Assembly (NCBI RefSeq): GCF_021532275.1
Contig: NZ_JACBOT010000029.1
Location: forward strand, 186,001 to 250,000
Length of the DNA: 64,000 nucleotides
Reading direction: 5' to 3'
Origin: Brevibacterium sp. UCMA 11754
Lineage (GTDB): Bacteria; Actinomycetota; Actinomycetes; Actinomycetales; Brevibacteriaceae
Position 1 is the stretch's first letter. Each line of letters opens with the position of its first letter. A program made the position numbers and the translations under genes. The notes under the pieces are model-generated. The model had not been told where the DNA came from, did no database searches, and worked only from the letters and a program-made list of their open reading frames with translations. This document shows positions 17,817 to 27,242 of the stretch, in pieces.

Positions 17817-18374
17817 GTGCGATCACCAGTGGGGCAAGGGCGAGAGCGATTGATGCAGGCACTTTTCGATGAGTTCGGTGGCAATGGCCCTGCCTCGAAT
17901 CTCTCCATGCGTCAGATAGCCGAGCGCATGGATGTGCATCACACTCTCCTGACCTATCACTTCGGATCACGGCCGGGCCTTTTGGCCGCGGTCTTGTCTG
18001 AGGCTCGCCGACGGGACAATCTCGTTTTCGCCACAACGAAGAATGACTTTGGCTTCACACGCTTATGTCGTAGTCTGTGGAGCTTCTACTCGAATGAGGC
18101 AGTGGAAGGGCGCAGCCGTGGCTTCTTTCACTTGGCTGGCCTAGCCGTATACGATCGCGAGGCATTTGACGAGTTCATCTCAGACATCGATGAATTGGCC
18201 AACCTACTGAACTCAGCAGCCCTTCGGGACGGCCACTCGAAGGAGGACGCTCAGCAGCAGAGCATCATCGCAATCGCCGGACTTCGAGGACTGCTTCTGC
18301 AAAAGCTGTTGACCCCGTCAGCTGACATCGACGCGGCAGCGGAACGCTTCATCAGCTCGCTGGATAGTCTCTGA
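17817..18374 (+). CDS. TetR-family regulator
   Basis: The 185-aa protein has an N-terminal HTH (LSMRQIAERMDVHHTLLTYHFGS) and a helical effector domain. The start is GTG at 17817 with GGGAGG just upstream. It is divergent from the amidohydrolase/esterase operon and flanked by its two probable operators, so it most likely represses that operon and itself. The ligand is unknown. Confidence 0.87.
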   Translation: MRSPVGQGRERLMQALFDEFGGNGPASNLSMRQIAERMDVHHTLLTYHFGSRPGLLAAVLSEARRRDNLVFATTKNDFGFTRLCRSLWSFYSNEAVEGRSRGFFHLAGLAVYDREAFDEFISDIDELANLLNSAALRDGHSKEDAQQQSIIAIAGLRGLLLQKLLTPSADIDAAAERFISSLDSL

Positions 18375-18465
18375 GACGACGATCGGGACCAGCGGGCTAG
18401 CTACTCATTCTATCCACAGTGCAGGGGCGCCGCGCACTGCGACGAGGTTGCGGCGGGGCCTTCAC

Positions 18466-19650
18466 CTAAGCTTCGGGAATGAGCCGGAACGTTGATGGGT
18501 AGTCCGGATCGACGATCGCAGGACGGGTCAGGCTGAACGCGTCTATGTCGTGTTCAATCTGCCGACCTGTCGTCAGGTCGGCCAGAATCTGGCCGACTAA
18601 ACTGGCGAATTTGCCAGCATGTCCTGCGCCATTGAACACAGCGATATGCGGATGACCAGGAACTGTGTCGAGGACGAAGTCGCGATCAGGGGGCATGTCG
18701 TAGACACAGGTCTTCTTCATCAAGGGCGGTCCTGCTGCTTCAGGCAGATGTTCGCGTAAGAATGCGCTGAGAACTCGAGTTTCGTTCTTGCTGCCTTCGT
18801 ATACCCGTTCCTCGGCGGTAATGAAGCTGCCTCGCATGTCTCGAGCGATTTTGATTGCAGCTTCCCCATAAACCGGGAAGCCGTAGTGGACCTCGTCGCC
18901 GTGGTAGATCCACACTGGGAACTTATCGGGGGTGTAGTCACTCAGATTCCGGGCAGTGAAATAGCCGACCTCCTCTTGGGAGAGGGCCAAGTGGAAGTTG
19001 AGCCCGAGATCGGGCATGAGTTCACCTAGCCACGAGGCAGCCGCCACGACTAGATGGTCAGCATCGAATGCGCCGCGGTCAGTTCTCACAGTGACTCCAC
19101 GGTCACGAATGTCTATCTGCGTTGCTTTAGTGCGAGCGAGGAAATCAACTCCGTTGCTCATCGCCAACGAGGTATGGGCGGATACTGATTTGCGGATATC
19201 GAGTATTCCCCCGGCCTCTTGGTACAAGCCGATTGTGTCCTCGGATAAATTCCACTGCGGGTAGCGTCCTCTGATCTGATCAATGTCGAGTTCCTCATAG
19301 CTGATTCCCGCGGAATCCATTGCACGCTTGTAACCGTTGATCTCGGTGAAGCCTGGGCCGCTGCTGGCAGATAGATCGAGTCCACCTGTCTTCGTGTACA
19401 GGGTCAGTCCCGACCTCTTCTCTACCTGCTTCCACGCTTTGAACATTGCGGGAGTCAGTTTTGTGTAGTTCTCATGATGATATGCATGGCGGATAATCCG
19501 GGAGTGGTCCCCAGACGAGCCGAAGGTATTGACCAGGTTGAACTGTTCGATGACGAGGATGCGTTCAGCTCCCTGTCCTGAGAGCCAATAGGCGGCAGCA
19601 GAGCCGATCGCTCCGGCCCCGATGACGATATGTGAGTACCCCTTGTGCAC
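18466..19650 (-). CDS. FAD-dependent sarcosine oxidase-like amine oxidase (MSOX/SolA family)
   Basis: The 394-aa protein has the N-terminal FAD motif VIGAGAIGSAAAYWL, then the MSOX-type segment GSSGDHSRIIRHAY, and a C-terminal KKTCVYDMPPD segment. In monomeric sarcosine oxidase the Cys at that position carries the covalent flavin. The C-terminal glycine-rich segment GAGHAGKFAS is shorter than in the classical enzyme. The family oxidises N-methyl or cyclic amines to imine and H2O2. The GTG start at 19650 has AAGGAGG. It is divergent from a PucR-type regulator, its likely controller. Confidence 0.85.
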   Translation of the reverse strand: MHKGYSHIVIGAGAIGSAAAYWLSGQGAERILVIEQFNLVNTFGSSGDHSRIIRHAYHHENYTKLTPAMFKAWKQVEKRSGLTLYTKTGGLDLSASSGPGFTEINGYKRAMDSAGISYEELDIDQIRGRYPQWNLSEDTIGLYQEAGGILDIRKSVSAHTSLAMSNGVDFLARTKATQIDIRDRGVTVRTDRGAFDADHLVVAAASWLGELMPDLGLNFHLALSQEEVGYFTARNLSDYTPDKFPVWIYHGDEVHYGFPVYGEAAIKIARDMRGSFITAEERVYEGSKNETRVLSAFLREHLPEAAGPPLMKKTCVYDMPPDRDFVLDTVPGHPHIAVFNGAGHAGKFASLVGQILADLTTGRQIEHDIDAFSLTRPAIVDPDYPSTFRLIPEA

Positions 19651-19783
19651 CTTTGCCTCCTTGTATGAGTTCTAGTTCTGACATGCTTTCAGCCCTTCAC
19701 TGAGCAGCCGATAGTATGATGTCGAAGTTTGAAGAGCTTCTTCCTACAGATGTTGCAGCCATGATGAGGTGGGGGCGTTGTTG

Positions 19784-20983
19784 ATGTTCGAACCGATCCA
19801 GGAACTGATTGAGCAGACTGCGGCGAAGCTCCATAGGTCCATTGCTGTCGACGATTCGGAATTGGCGCTTCTTGGTTCGAGTACGCATTTTGAGGAAGTC
19901 GACGAGGCGAGGCTATCGTCCTTAGTCGGGCGGAAGATCACCGGGCCGCTGCGGGACTACATCATGGACCAAGGCGCAAAGAACTGGCGCCAGGTCACTT
20001 TCGTTTCGGCTCGCCCAGACATCGGAATTGAGCGGGATCGGCTCTGCTTTCCGCTTCGTTCACGTTATGAGCTCCTCGGATTCATGTGGATCATCGGCAA
20101 GGATCTTGACGAGGAATCACTTGCGATTGCCGCTGAGGCAGCCGAACGTATCGGCCAAGCGCTTGCCCGGCGGGCGCAGTCTCAAGTGGACTCCGAACGG
20201 GAGTCCGAATCGTTGATCTCCGACCTGCTCTCTGCGCACGCACTCGAACGATTGCAAGCCGCACGGTTCATGCGAGAGCGCAAGATCTTGGTCGGCTTCG
20301 AAGAATATGTCGTTCTTGTGGTCGCCATGAAGGCAGACCTGAGGTCCTCTCTAGGAGAACCGCCCGAGGACATCGTGCGCAGAGCAGTGGCCGCTGCGAA
20401 GACAGGACGGTGGCAAGACGCATGTGCTTTCACCCCTGGCGCATCGCAGTCGACGATTGTCCTGGGCTCACGTACCTCGACGAGTTATGAAGCTGTTCAA
20501 TCGTTCGCACACAGAATCCACGAAGAAGTTCGGCTGCTCGACAAGAAGCTTGCAGCAGAGACCACCATCGGGATCGGCTCGGACCAGCCTGATTTGGAGA
20601 CGATTGCTGAGTCTCACGCTCAAGCGCTAGTCGCCGTGAAAGTTGGGAGGGCGTACCATCGGAAGATCACCTCGTGGTCCGACAACCCAACTGACGTAAT
20701 GATCGGTGCCATGGTGGGGCCCAGTTATGACGACTGGCTCATCCCTCCAGCGCTCCGCCGACTGCAGGTCTCTCAGCCGGAATCAACGTTGCAGTTGATT
20801 GAGACGTTCCTCGACCAGGCAGGCAATGCTATCCGCACCGCAGAGGAACTCAACATTCACCGCACCACCGTGTATTACCGGATCAACAGATTCCAAGAGT
20901 CCACCGGACTCGATCTCGAGAATGGTTCAACGCGGCTTGTCCTTCATCTTTGGTTGCGCAGCCGCCGGTTCATCAATTCTTGA
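19784..20983 (+). CDS. PucR/CdaR-family transcriptional regulator
   Basis: The 399-aa protein has an N-terminal sensory (GAF-like) region and a central GGDEF-like (CdaR) region. It ends with the PucR C-terminal HTH (AIRTAEELNIHRTTVYYRINRFQESTGLDL). The ATG at 19784 is preferred, with AGGTGGGGG just upstream, although a GTG 15 bp earlier is also possible. It lies divergent from the sarcosine-oxidase-like gene and convergent with an MFS gene. PucR proteins usually activate amine, purine or amino-acid catabolism genes. Confidence 0.85.
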   Translation: MFEPIQELIEQTAAKLHRSIAVDDSELALLGSSTHFEEVDEARLSSLVGRKITGPLRDYIMDQGAKNWRQVTFVSARPDIGIERDRLCFPLRSRYELLGFMWIIGKDLDEESLAIAAEAAERIGQALARRAQSQVDSERESESLISDLLSAHALERLQAARFMRERKILVGFEEYVVLVVAMKADLRSSLGEPPEDIVRRAVAAAKTGRWQDACAFTPGASQSTIVLGSRTSTSYEAVQSFAHRIHEEVRLLDKKLAAETTIGIGSDQPDLETIAESHAQALVAVKVGRAYHRKITSWSDNPTDVMIGAMVGPSYDDWLIPPALRRLQVSQPESTLQLIETFLDQAGNAIRTAEELNIHRTTVYYRINRFQESTGLDLENGSTRLVLHLWLRSRRFINS

Positions 20984-21038
20984 TCACATGAACCTCGAAT
21001 CATCATTTGTGGTGATCACCGTAGCGTTCAGCAGCCGA

Positions 21039-22370
21039 CTAGACGGAGGTGCTGGTCGTTTGGCCAAACTTCGGCTCTCGATACCAGAACACCACAACGG
21101 CCAGTGCGATGACAGCGGTCACCGCGACGCATATAGGAAACGCGAGATGAGAGTTGGCAGATTGAGTCAGCCACGCCGCCATGTAGGGGGTGAACCCGCC
21201 CACGATTACAGTGAGATTGTAGGCCGCAGCACCAGCGGTGACGCGCACCTCAGTCGGAAAGAGTTCTGCCACGTTAATGATTGCCGGTGTGATGAAAACC
21301 GACAAGGGCACAACGAAGATCAGTGCGCCAAGCAAACCTAGTCCGAAAGCTCCGGTTGCGCCCAGAAGGAAAGCTGGGATAACGACCACAGCCATGGTGG
21401 CGGAGCAGACGATCAGGATTTGTCTTCTGCCGAAATGGTCCGCCAATCCGCCAGTGATCAGAATCCCCGCAATGATGACTAAGCCAGCGATCGTGTTGAT
21501 GGCCAAGGCTGTGCCTGTGGCCATGCCATTGATCAGTAGGAAAGCGAAGTACGCTGAGAAGCTTACATATACAGCGATTGAGTAGAAACCACCGAACCCC
21601 AGGTAGAGCAGGATCGATTTGCGATTGTCTCGAAACACGCGCCATAGGCTCTCCGTTTGCGGCACATGTGTGTTTGTCGCCTTCTGGTCTTGGAGCTTCT
21701 GAAAGTCTGGGGTCTCCGCCAGGTGTCGGCGAATGTAGATCCCGATGAATCCAAGTGGAAGTGCCGTTGCGAAGACTATCCGCCACCCCCATGTCTGCAT
21801 TGCACCATCGGATAAAGTGAAGGTCAAAAGCGTCGCCAAAGCTGATCCGGAAACAGTCGCACAGAAAGAACTCACCCCAAGGTAGCTGATCGTTCTTGCA
21901 CGGCGGTTGACTGGCGCATGCTCATAGAGAAACGCAGCGGCTCCAGAGAACTCCCCTCCCGCAGCGATCCCTTGGGCAACGCGGACACAGATGAGAATAA
22001 CTGGTGCCGCGAGTCCGATTGTCGAATACGAAGGTATCAAGGCCATGGAGAAGGTCGCGACGGACATCATCGTAATCGTCACGAACAGAATTTGACGTCG
22101 TCCAAGGCGGTCACCTAAACGTGCAAGAAGCACTCCACCGATCGGTCGGACGAGGAAGGCCACACCGAATGCCGCCCAAGTGTTCAGCATGGCTGCCGAA
22201 GGGTCGTCTGTAGGAAACATTGCCTGCGAGATGTATGCGGCTAGCACTCCATAGACGGCGAATTCGTACCATTCCACAAAGTTTCCGACCGACGCACCGA
22301 GAATGGTACGTCGGAGGCTGGGTTGAGGCTGACGGACAGTTTCGGCGGTTCCGTTGTTAGGCAGGGTCAT
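21039..22370 (-). CDS. MFS transporter, MHS family
   Basis: The 443-aa protein has about 12 helices. TM1 reads VGNFVEWYEFAVYG, followed by the LVRPIGGVLLARLGDRLGRRQ loop and RVAQGIAAGGEFSGA in TM4. These mark it as a metabolite:H+ symporter for a small organic acid or betaine. The ATG at 22370 has AAAGGAGA. It probably serves the sarcosine-oxidase-like or amidohydrolase/esterase pathway in the same lower-GC block. Confidence 0.87.
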   Translation of the reverse strand: MTLPNNGTAETVRQPQPSLRRTILGASVGNFVEWYEFAVYGVLAAYISQAMFPTDDPSAAMLNTWAAFGVAFLVRPIGGVLLARLGDRLGRRQILFVTITMMSVATFSMALIPSYSTIGLAAPVILICVRVAQGIAAGGEFSGAAAFLYEHAPVNRRARTISYLGVSSFCATVSGSALATLLTFTLSDGAMQTWGWRIVFATALPLGFIGIYIRRHLAETPDFQKLQDQKATNTHVPQTESLWRVFRDNRKSILLYLGFGGFYSIAVYVSFSAYFAFLLINGMATGTALAINTIAGLVIIAGILITGGLADHFGRRQILIVCSATMAVVVIPAFLLGATGAFGLGLLGALIFVVPLSVFITPAIINVAELFPTEVRVTAGAAAYNLTVIVGGFTPYMAAWLTQSANSHLAFPICVAVTAVIALAVVVFWYREPKFGQTTSTSV

Positions 22371-22855
22371 CGCTGGTCTCCTTTGACAGATCGAGTGATG
22401 CCATCATTCCGGTTAACGATCGAGGAGCCAATAACGTTAAGTCGAAGAAGACCACAACTATTCTCAACATATGTCGGATGAGAAGCCTCGGCGACCTGAA
22501 AACCCTCCATTTTTGTCAAACGGATTTCATGGGCGCCTCAAAGACACTGAATATCCGATAGATCTGTCGTGCAGGGCAGCGCCTAAAACTGCAGCGAATC
22601 TCCTGAGCGGATCCACCAGTTCTCCATCGCCCGAAATGTTTGTTGGAGATCGCTCATAACTTCCCCACGGTCTTGCCTATATATACGTGGGAGGCTCGCG
22701 TCCGGCGTTGAACGCAAGAGATTTTGGACGCAATTCCAACCCGCAATGCGCGAGAGATGAGGCTTCCAGCCGATTGGAGTCGACACAGTATTTCCAATCA
22801 CACTCAGATGCATAGATCGCACGTCAACGCACCAGGTCCATTCGCAGCCTGGCCG
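22371..22855. other. 485-bp intergenic stretch, one possible 24-codon ORF
   Basis: No convincing gene is seen. On the minus strand a 24-codon ORF at 22583-22657 starts with ATG directly after GGGGAAG and includes a Trp-Trp pair; it could be a remnant of a lost gene or chance. CCCACG and CGTGGG, near 22664-22690, could form a hairpin around an A/T-rich loop. The right part lies beyond the end of the TetR gene at 22856. Confidence 0.4.
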
Positions 22856-23458
22856 CTATTCCCCCAGCCGGCACCCCGCCATGACTTCGGCATTGGCGGC
22901 GATCATCCGATAGATATCGTCGGCGTCGAGCGGTGTTCCGCCCATGAAGTGCAGGCCATAGGCGTCTTCCATCGCCACCAGATTGCTCGCCGCTGTCTCG
23001 ACCGGCAATGCCATCGTGAACTCACCCGCAACAACGCCTTCGCTCAGCACATCGATGTACAGCGAGACCTCGAGGCGGTAGAGCTCTGCCATGAGTTCGG
23101 CGTGGAAGGCGTCCCGATGAGCGTGAGTGTGCAGCTCATTGAGCACCTGAAAGTCAATGTCATCAAGCGACGTCGGAATTCCGCTGCGGATCGTACGCCG
23201 CAGCCTGACCGCTGGGTCCTCTCCCTCGGCCCTCTGCTGCCTCCGGTTCCAGTAGAACCGTGAAACAGCGTCCTCGTGGACATCGCGCACCAGATCGCCG
23301 AGGTCCGGGTAGTAGTACGCAACCGACCCGGCACCTAGCTCCGAATAGGCGGCAACATCGATCGCGCGCAGGCCGTTGAGGCCCCGTGCAACGATGGCCT
23401 GCTTGGCCGAGTGGACCAGCTGTTCACGACGCGCCTTCTGATTCTTCGGTCTCGCCAT
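22856..23458 (-). CDS. TetR-family regulator of the amine oxidase unit
   Basis: The 200-aa protein starts with a basic HTH region (MARPKNQKARREQLVHSAKQAIVARGLNGLRAID, VAYYYPDLGDLV) and has a TetR_C-type helical ligand domain resembling BetI. It is divergent from the APC permease/copper amine oxidase genes, and a long inverted repeat lies between at 23550-23575. It probably represses amine uptake and oxidation until an amine or aldehyde is present. Confidence 0.87.
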   Translation of the reverse strand: MARPKNQKARREQLVHSAKQAIVARGLNGLRAIDVAAYSELGAGSVAYYYPDLGDLVRDVHEDAVSRFYWNRRQQRAEGEDPAVRLRRTIRSGIPTSLDDIDFQVLNELHTHAHRDAFHAELMAELYRLEVSLYIDVLSEGVVAGEFTMALPVETAASNLVAMEDAYGLHFMGGTPLDADDIYRMIAANAEVMAGCRLGE

Positions 23459-23549
23459 ACCCTCATTATCTCCTGAAGTGATCTAGATCAACACTGATCG
23501 CTATGGCGATAGCGCCACTTTCCTCTGTTCATCGCTGGCCGTCCATGCC

Positions 23550-23575
23550 ATTCTTTTGGGTGTAACCCAAAGAAT
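23550..23575. promoter_or_regulatory. inverted repeat, candidate TetR operator
   Basis: ATTCTTTTGGGT-GTA-ACCCAAAGAAT is a 26-bp inverted repeat with a single extra T in the left arm. It lies 30 bp before the permease start. The core TTTGGGT-GTA-ACCCAAA is perfect. GATCTAGATC and CGCTAT-GGCG-ATAGCG lie further left toward the TetR gene. Confidence 0.65.
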
Positions 23576-23604
23576 CAAATGGACGCCCACTCACAAGGAG
23601 GTGG

Positions 23605-25146
23605 ATGGTGTCTTCACACGAACAGACCACCGCATACGCGGACGAACAGAAGCAGCATCTGAAGAAGACTCTCGGTCGCTTCGACATCGTGCTCATTGTC
23701 ATGTCGGCTGTGCTCAGCATCGAAGTCCTCGCTGAGACAGCAGGCTTCGGCGCAGAAACCTTCACCTGGACACTCGTTCTCGCTGTCTTCTTCCTCGTGC
23801 CCTATGCCCTCGTCTTCGCCGAGACCGGCAGCTCGTTCGTCGGCGAGGGCGGTGCCTATCTGTGGGTCCGCCAAGCCTTCGGCCGGCCCGCCGGCGCAAT
23901 CGCGTCCATCCTCAGCTGGGTCACTCAGCCGGTGTGGGTCGGCGGCTCCATGGCGTTCTTGGCCACCGGAACATGGAACCAGTTCATCAGCCCGCTTGAG
24001 GCAGGATCGGTCGGCGATTGGGTCTTCAAGATCGTCTTCATCTGGATCACTGTGCTCGCCGCGATCGTGTCACTGTCGAAAGCCAAGTGGCTGCCCACTC
24101 TCGGCGGTGCCCTCAAAGTCATCTTCATCGCGTTCTTCCTCTTCACCACGATCATCTACGCAGCACAGCACGGTGTGCAGCCACTGCACCTCTCCGACTT
24201 CAGCCCCAGCCTCGGCGGATTCCTCGGCCTCGTTCCGCTGCTGCTCTTCTCTTACCTCGGCTTCGAGGCATCAAACAGCGCATCGGATGAGATGAAGGAC
24301 CCAAAAAAGGACATCCCGGCCGCAATCGCACGCTCGGGCTTCATCTCGGCTCTCTGCTACCTCCTGCCCGTCCTGGCCATGCTGCTCGTACTTCCCACCG
24401 AGACCATCACGGGAATCGGCGGCATGCTCGATGCAGTCAAGACCGTCTTTACGATCTACGGTCCCGCCGCCGATGTCATGGTCGTCGTCGCAGCTCTGCT
24501 GTTCGTCATCATCCTCGCTTCACAGGGCGCTGCCTGGATGATCATGAGTGACCGCATGCAGGCGCTCACCGCCGCAGACGGCGCCTTCTTCGGCGGGTTC
24601 TTCGGCAAGATCTCCCGAGGACTGGGCACTCCTGTCAACGTCAATCTGCTTTCGGGGGTCGTTGCCACCGTCTTCCTCATCGCCGCCATGCAACTCAGTG
24701 GTGACGCAGGAGCGCTGTTCGGCGTCGTGCTCTCGATTTCCATCTCGACCTTCCTGCTCAGTTACCTCCTCATCATCCCGGCAGCCATCAGACTGCGGTG
24801 GAAGCACCCGGACATCGAGCGCCCGTTCCGCGTGCCCGTGAGCAACATCGGCTTCACCATCCTCGGCGGCATCGCCTTCCTCTGGATCCTGCTCGGCTCG
24901 TGGGTCGCCATCTTCCCTGGCACTCTCGATCGGCTCTTCGGCCTCGACTACAACTTCCTCGACGAATGGGGTGTCGACCAGGGACCGTTCACCGCGCTCA
25001 CCCTCGGCACTCTCATCGTTCTTGCCGCTCTCGCGATCGTCGGCTATATCCGCGGTGCCAAGATCCGCGAATACCGGCCCGCTCTTGACCCCGAGACGCT
25101 GCAAGCCAGCCTCGACAAGCCACTCACTACCCCGGAAGGTGTCTGA
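23605..25146 (+). CDS. APC-family amine/amino-acid permease
   Basis: The 513-aa membrane protein has about 12-14 helices typical of the amino acid-polyamine-organocation family. The GEGGAYLWVRQAFG segment in TM2-3 and GFEASNSASDEMKDPKKDIP before TM6 are conserved substrate-site regions. AAGGAGG at 23595-23601 is only 3 bp from the ATG at 23605, so the GTG at 23608 may be the true start. It precedes the copper amine oxidase by 5 bp, so it very likely imports the amine that the oxidase uses. Confidence 0.88.
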   Translation: MVSSHEQTTAYADEQKQHLKKTLGRFDIVLIVMSAVLSIEVLAETAGFGAETFTWTLVLAVFFLVPYALVFAETGSSFVGEGGAYLWVRQAFGRPAGAIASILSWVTQPVWVGGSMAFLATGTWNQFISPLEAGSVGDWVFKIVFIWITVLAAIVSLSKAKWLPTLGGALKVIFIAFFLFTTIIYAAQHGVQPLHLSDFSPSLGGFLGLVPLLLFSYLGFEASNSASDEMKDPKKDIPAAIARSGFISALCYLLPVLAMLLVLPTETITGIGGMLDAVKTVFTIYGPAADVMVVVAALLFVIILASQGAAWMIMSDRMQALTAADGAFFGGFFGKISRGLGTPVNVNLLSGVVATVFLIAAMQLSGDAGALFGVVLSISISTFLLSYLLIIPAAIRLRWKHPDIERPFRVPVSNIGFTILGGIAFLWILLGSWVAIFPGTLDRLFGLDYNFLDEWGVDQGPFTALTLGTLIVLAALAIVGYIRGAKIREYRPALDPETLQASLDKPLTTPEGV

Positions 25147-25151
25147 ACGAA

Positions 25152-27116
25152 ATGACCACGACCACCTCAACGACGTCTCCCACGTCGACCGCTTCACACC
25201 CCCTCGACCGCCTGACCGGCGAGGAGATTGAACTCAGCCGAGCCATCATCGTCGACGCTGGCCACGTCAGCGAGCAGACGCTGTTCGCTCTGGTCAGCCT
25301 CGTCGAACCTGAAAAGCGTGATGTGATCGCCGGCGCAACCCATCTTGATCGGCGAGTTCGATCACTCCTAGTCGAACGCGGCAGTGGAGAACAGACTGAG
25401 GTTCTCGTGTCTCTGACCGATCGCAAGGTTCTGCTCGCTCGCGTACTCGACGTCGCGACCGAAGGTCAGGCCCCGATCACGATGACCGAGTACGAATCGG
25501 CCGAACAGATGATCCGCAACGACACCACGTTCCGTGCTGCCGTCGAAGCGCGCGGCATCACCGACATGGAGACAGTGCGCATCTGTGCACTCTCGGCCGG
25601 CCGCTTCGACATTCCCGGCGAGAAGGGCCGTCGCCTCGTCCGCGGTTCCTCCTTCATCCAGTCCGACCCACAGGACAACGCCTGGGCGCACCCGCTCGAG
25701 GGACTCGTCGCCTACCTCGACCTCAACACCGGCGAGGTCATCGACGTCATCGACACCGACATTGTCCCGGTGCCCAAGGAACGCTTCGACTACCATCTCG
25801 ACTCGTGGCTGCCCGAACCACGCACGACGCAGAAACCGATCGAGATCTCTCAGCCCGAAGGCGTCAGCTTCTCTCTCGACGGTGACGTGCTGACGTGGGA
25901 GAAGTGGCAGGTTCGCCTCGGCTTCGATCCGGTCGAGGGACTCGTCCTCCACCAGATCGGCTTCGACGACAACGGCGAGCATCGCCCCATCGTCTACCGC
26001 GCATCTGTCGCCGAGATGGTCGTCCCCTACGGCGACCCCAGCCCAGTGCGCTTCTGGCAGAACTACTTTGACGCCGGTGAGTACTCGATGGGCAAGAGCG
26101 CGAACTCGCTCGAACTCGGCTGCGACTGCCTCGGCGAGATCCAGTACTCCGACGCTGTGCTCGCCGACGAACAGGGTCACGCACACACGATCAAGAACGC
26201 GATCTGCATCCATGAAGAGGACGCCGGTATTCTCTTCAAGCACACCGATGAGTTCACCGGAGCCGCCGATGTGCGCCGCAACCGGCGCATCGTCATCTCC
26301 TTCTTCATCACCGTCGGCAACTACGACTACGGCTTCTACTGGTACCTCTATCTTGACGGCACAATCGAACTCGAGTGCAAGGCCACAGGTATCGTCTACA
26401 CCGCCGCCTACGGCGATGAGCCCCAGCGTCAGCGCTGGTCATCACCGCTCGGCGACGAAGGCCTCGGCATGCCCTTCCACCAGCACATGTTCTGTGCCCG
26501 CCTGGACATGCAGGTCGACGGCATCGAGAATGCGGTCGACGAACAGGAAGTCGTGCGCGTTCCCTTCGGTGACGACAACCCTTACGGCAATGCGTTCACC
26601 CGCAAGCAGACCCGCCTGACCGAGGAGGGCGGCAGGCTCGCCAATGGAGAAGTCGGTCGAGTCTGGCACGTCATCAACCCGGAGAAGCAGAACCGTCATG
26701 GGTTCCCCGTCGGTTACCAGCTGCACATGCCCGACGAGCCGACGATGATGGCCGCCGAGGGATCGTCGATCTCGAAGCGCGCCGGATTCGGGTCGAGGCA
26801 CGTGTGGCTGACTCAGTTCGACGAGAACGAGCGTTTCCCATCCGGGACCTATCCGAACCAGAACCCGGGACAGGGCACCATCACCCAGTGGGTCGAGCAG
26901 CAGCGTCCGGTCGACGGTGATGACATCGTCCTCTGGCCCTCGTTTGCGATGACCCACTTCCCGCGGCCCGAAGACTGGCCGATCATGCCTGTCGACCGCC
27001 TCGGCTTCTCGATGAAGCCCTACGGCTTCTTCGATCAGAACCCCGCACTCGATGTGCCACGACCCAAGTCGGGCCACTGCACCTCGGAAGGCGGCAGTTC
27101 CTGCGAGTGCGGCTGA
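25152..27116 (+). CDS. copper-containing primary-amine oxidase
   Basis: The 654-aa protein has the usual layout: two N2/N3-like domains to about 230, then the large catalytic beta-sandwich. The TPQ precursor motif is NYDY at 390-393 (Y391), the catalytic base is in NYFDAG (D307), and the copper ligands are HQH at 443-445 and H602. It oxidises primary amines such as tyramine, phenethylamine or histamine to aldehyde, NH3 and H2O2; the exact substrate is not readable. No signal peptide is seen, so it is probably cytosolic. It is coupled to the upstream permease and ends 12 bp before a 15-bp-stem terminator. Confidence 0.93.
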   Translation: MTTTTSTTSPTSTASHPLDRLTGEEIELSRAIIVDAGHVSEQTLFALVSLVEPEKRDVIAGATHLDRRVRSLLVERGSGEQTEVLVSLTDRKVLLARVLDVATEGQAPITMTEYESAEQMIRNDTTFRAAVEARGITDMETVRICALSAGRFDIPGEKGRRLVRGSSFIQSDPQDNAWAHPLEGLVAYLDLNTGEVIDVIDTDIVPVPKERFDYHLDSWLPEPRTTQKPIEISQPEGVSFSLDGDVLTWEKWQVRLGFDPVEGLVLHQIGFDDNGEHRPIVYRASVAEMVVPYGDPSPVRFWQNYFDAGEYSMGKSANSLELGCDCLGEIQYSDAVLADEQGHAHTIKNAICIHEEDAGILFKHTDEFTGAADVRRNRRIVISFFITVGNYDYGFYWYLYLDGTIELECKATGIVYTAAYGDEPQRQRWSSPLGDEGLGMPFHQHMFCARLDMQVDGIENAVDEQEVVRVPFGDDNPYGNAFTRKQTRLTEEGGRLANGEVGRVWHVINPEKQNRHGFPVGYQLHMPDEPTMMAAEGSSISKRAGFGSRHVWLTQFDENERFPSGTYPNQNPGQGTITQWVEQQRPVDGDDIVLWPSFAMTHFPRPEDWPIMPVDRLGFSMKPYGFFDQNPALDVPRPKSGHCTSEGGSSCECG

Positions 27117-27127
27117 CATTCGCGTAC

Positions 27128-27165
27128 AGGGCGGTGTTCGAGACCGAGTGCTCGAACACCGCCCT
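27128..27165. terminator. strong hairpin terminator after amine oxidase
   Basis: A perfect 15-bp stem (27128-27142 with 27151-27165) closes an 8-nt loop. The sequence after it is TTCC rather than a long T-run. It separates the amine oxidase from the His-rich membrane protein gene. Confidence 0.8.
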
Positions 27166-27242
27166 TTCCGGTACTCTCACAAAGACCTGGTCGTCTGTAG
27201 GCAAACAAGAACGACCGATGCCCAAAGGAGGGCGAACATCAC

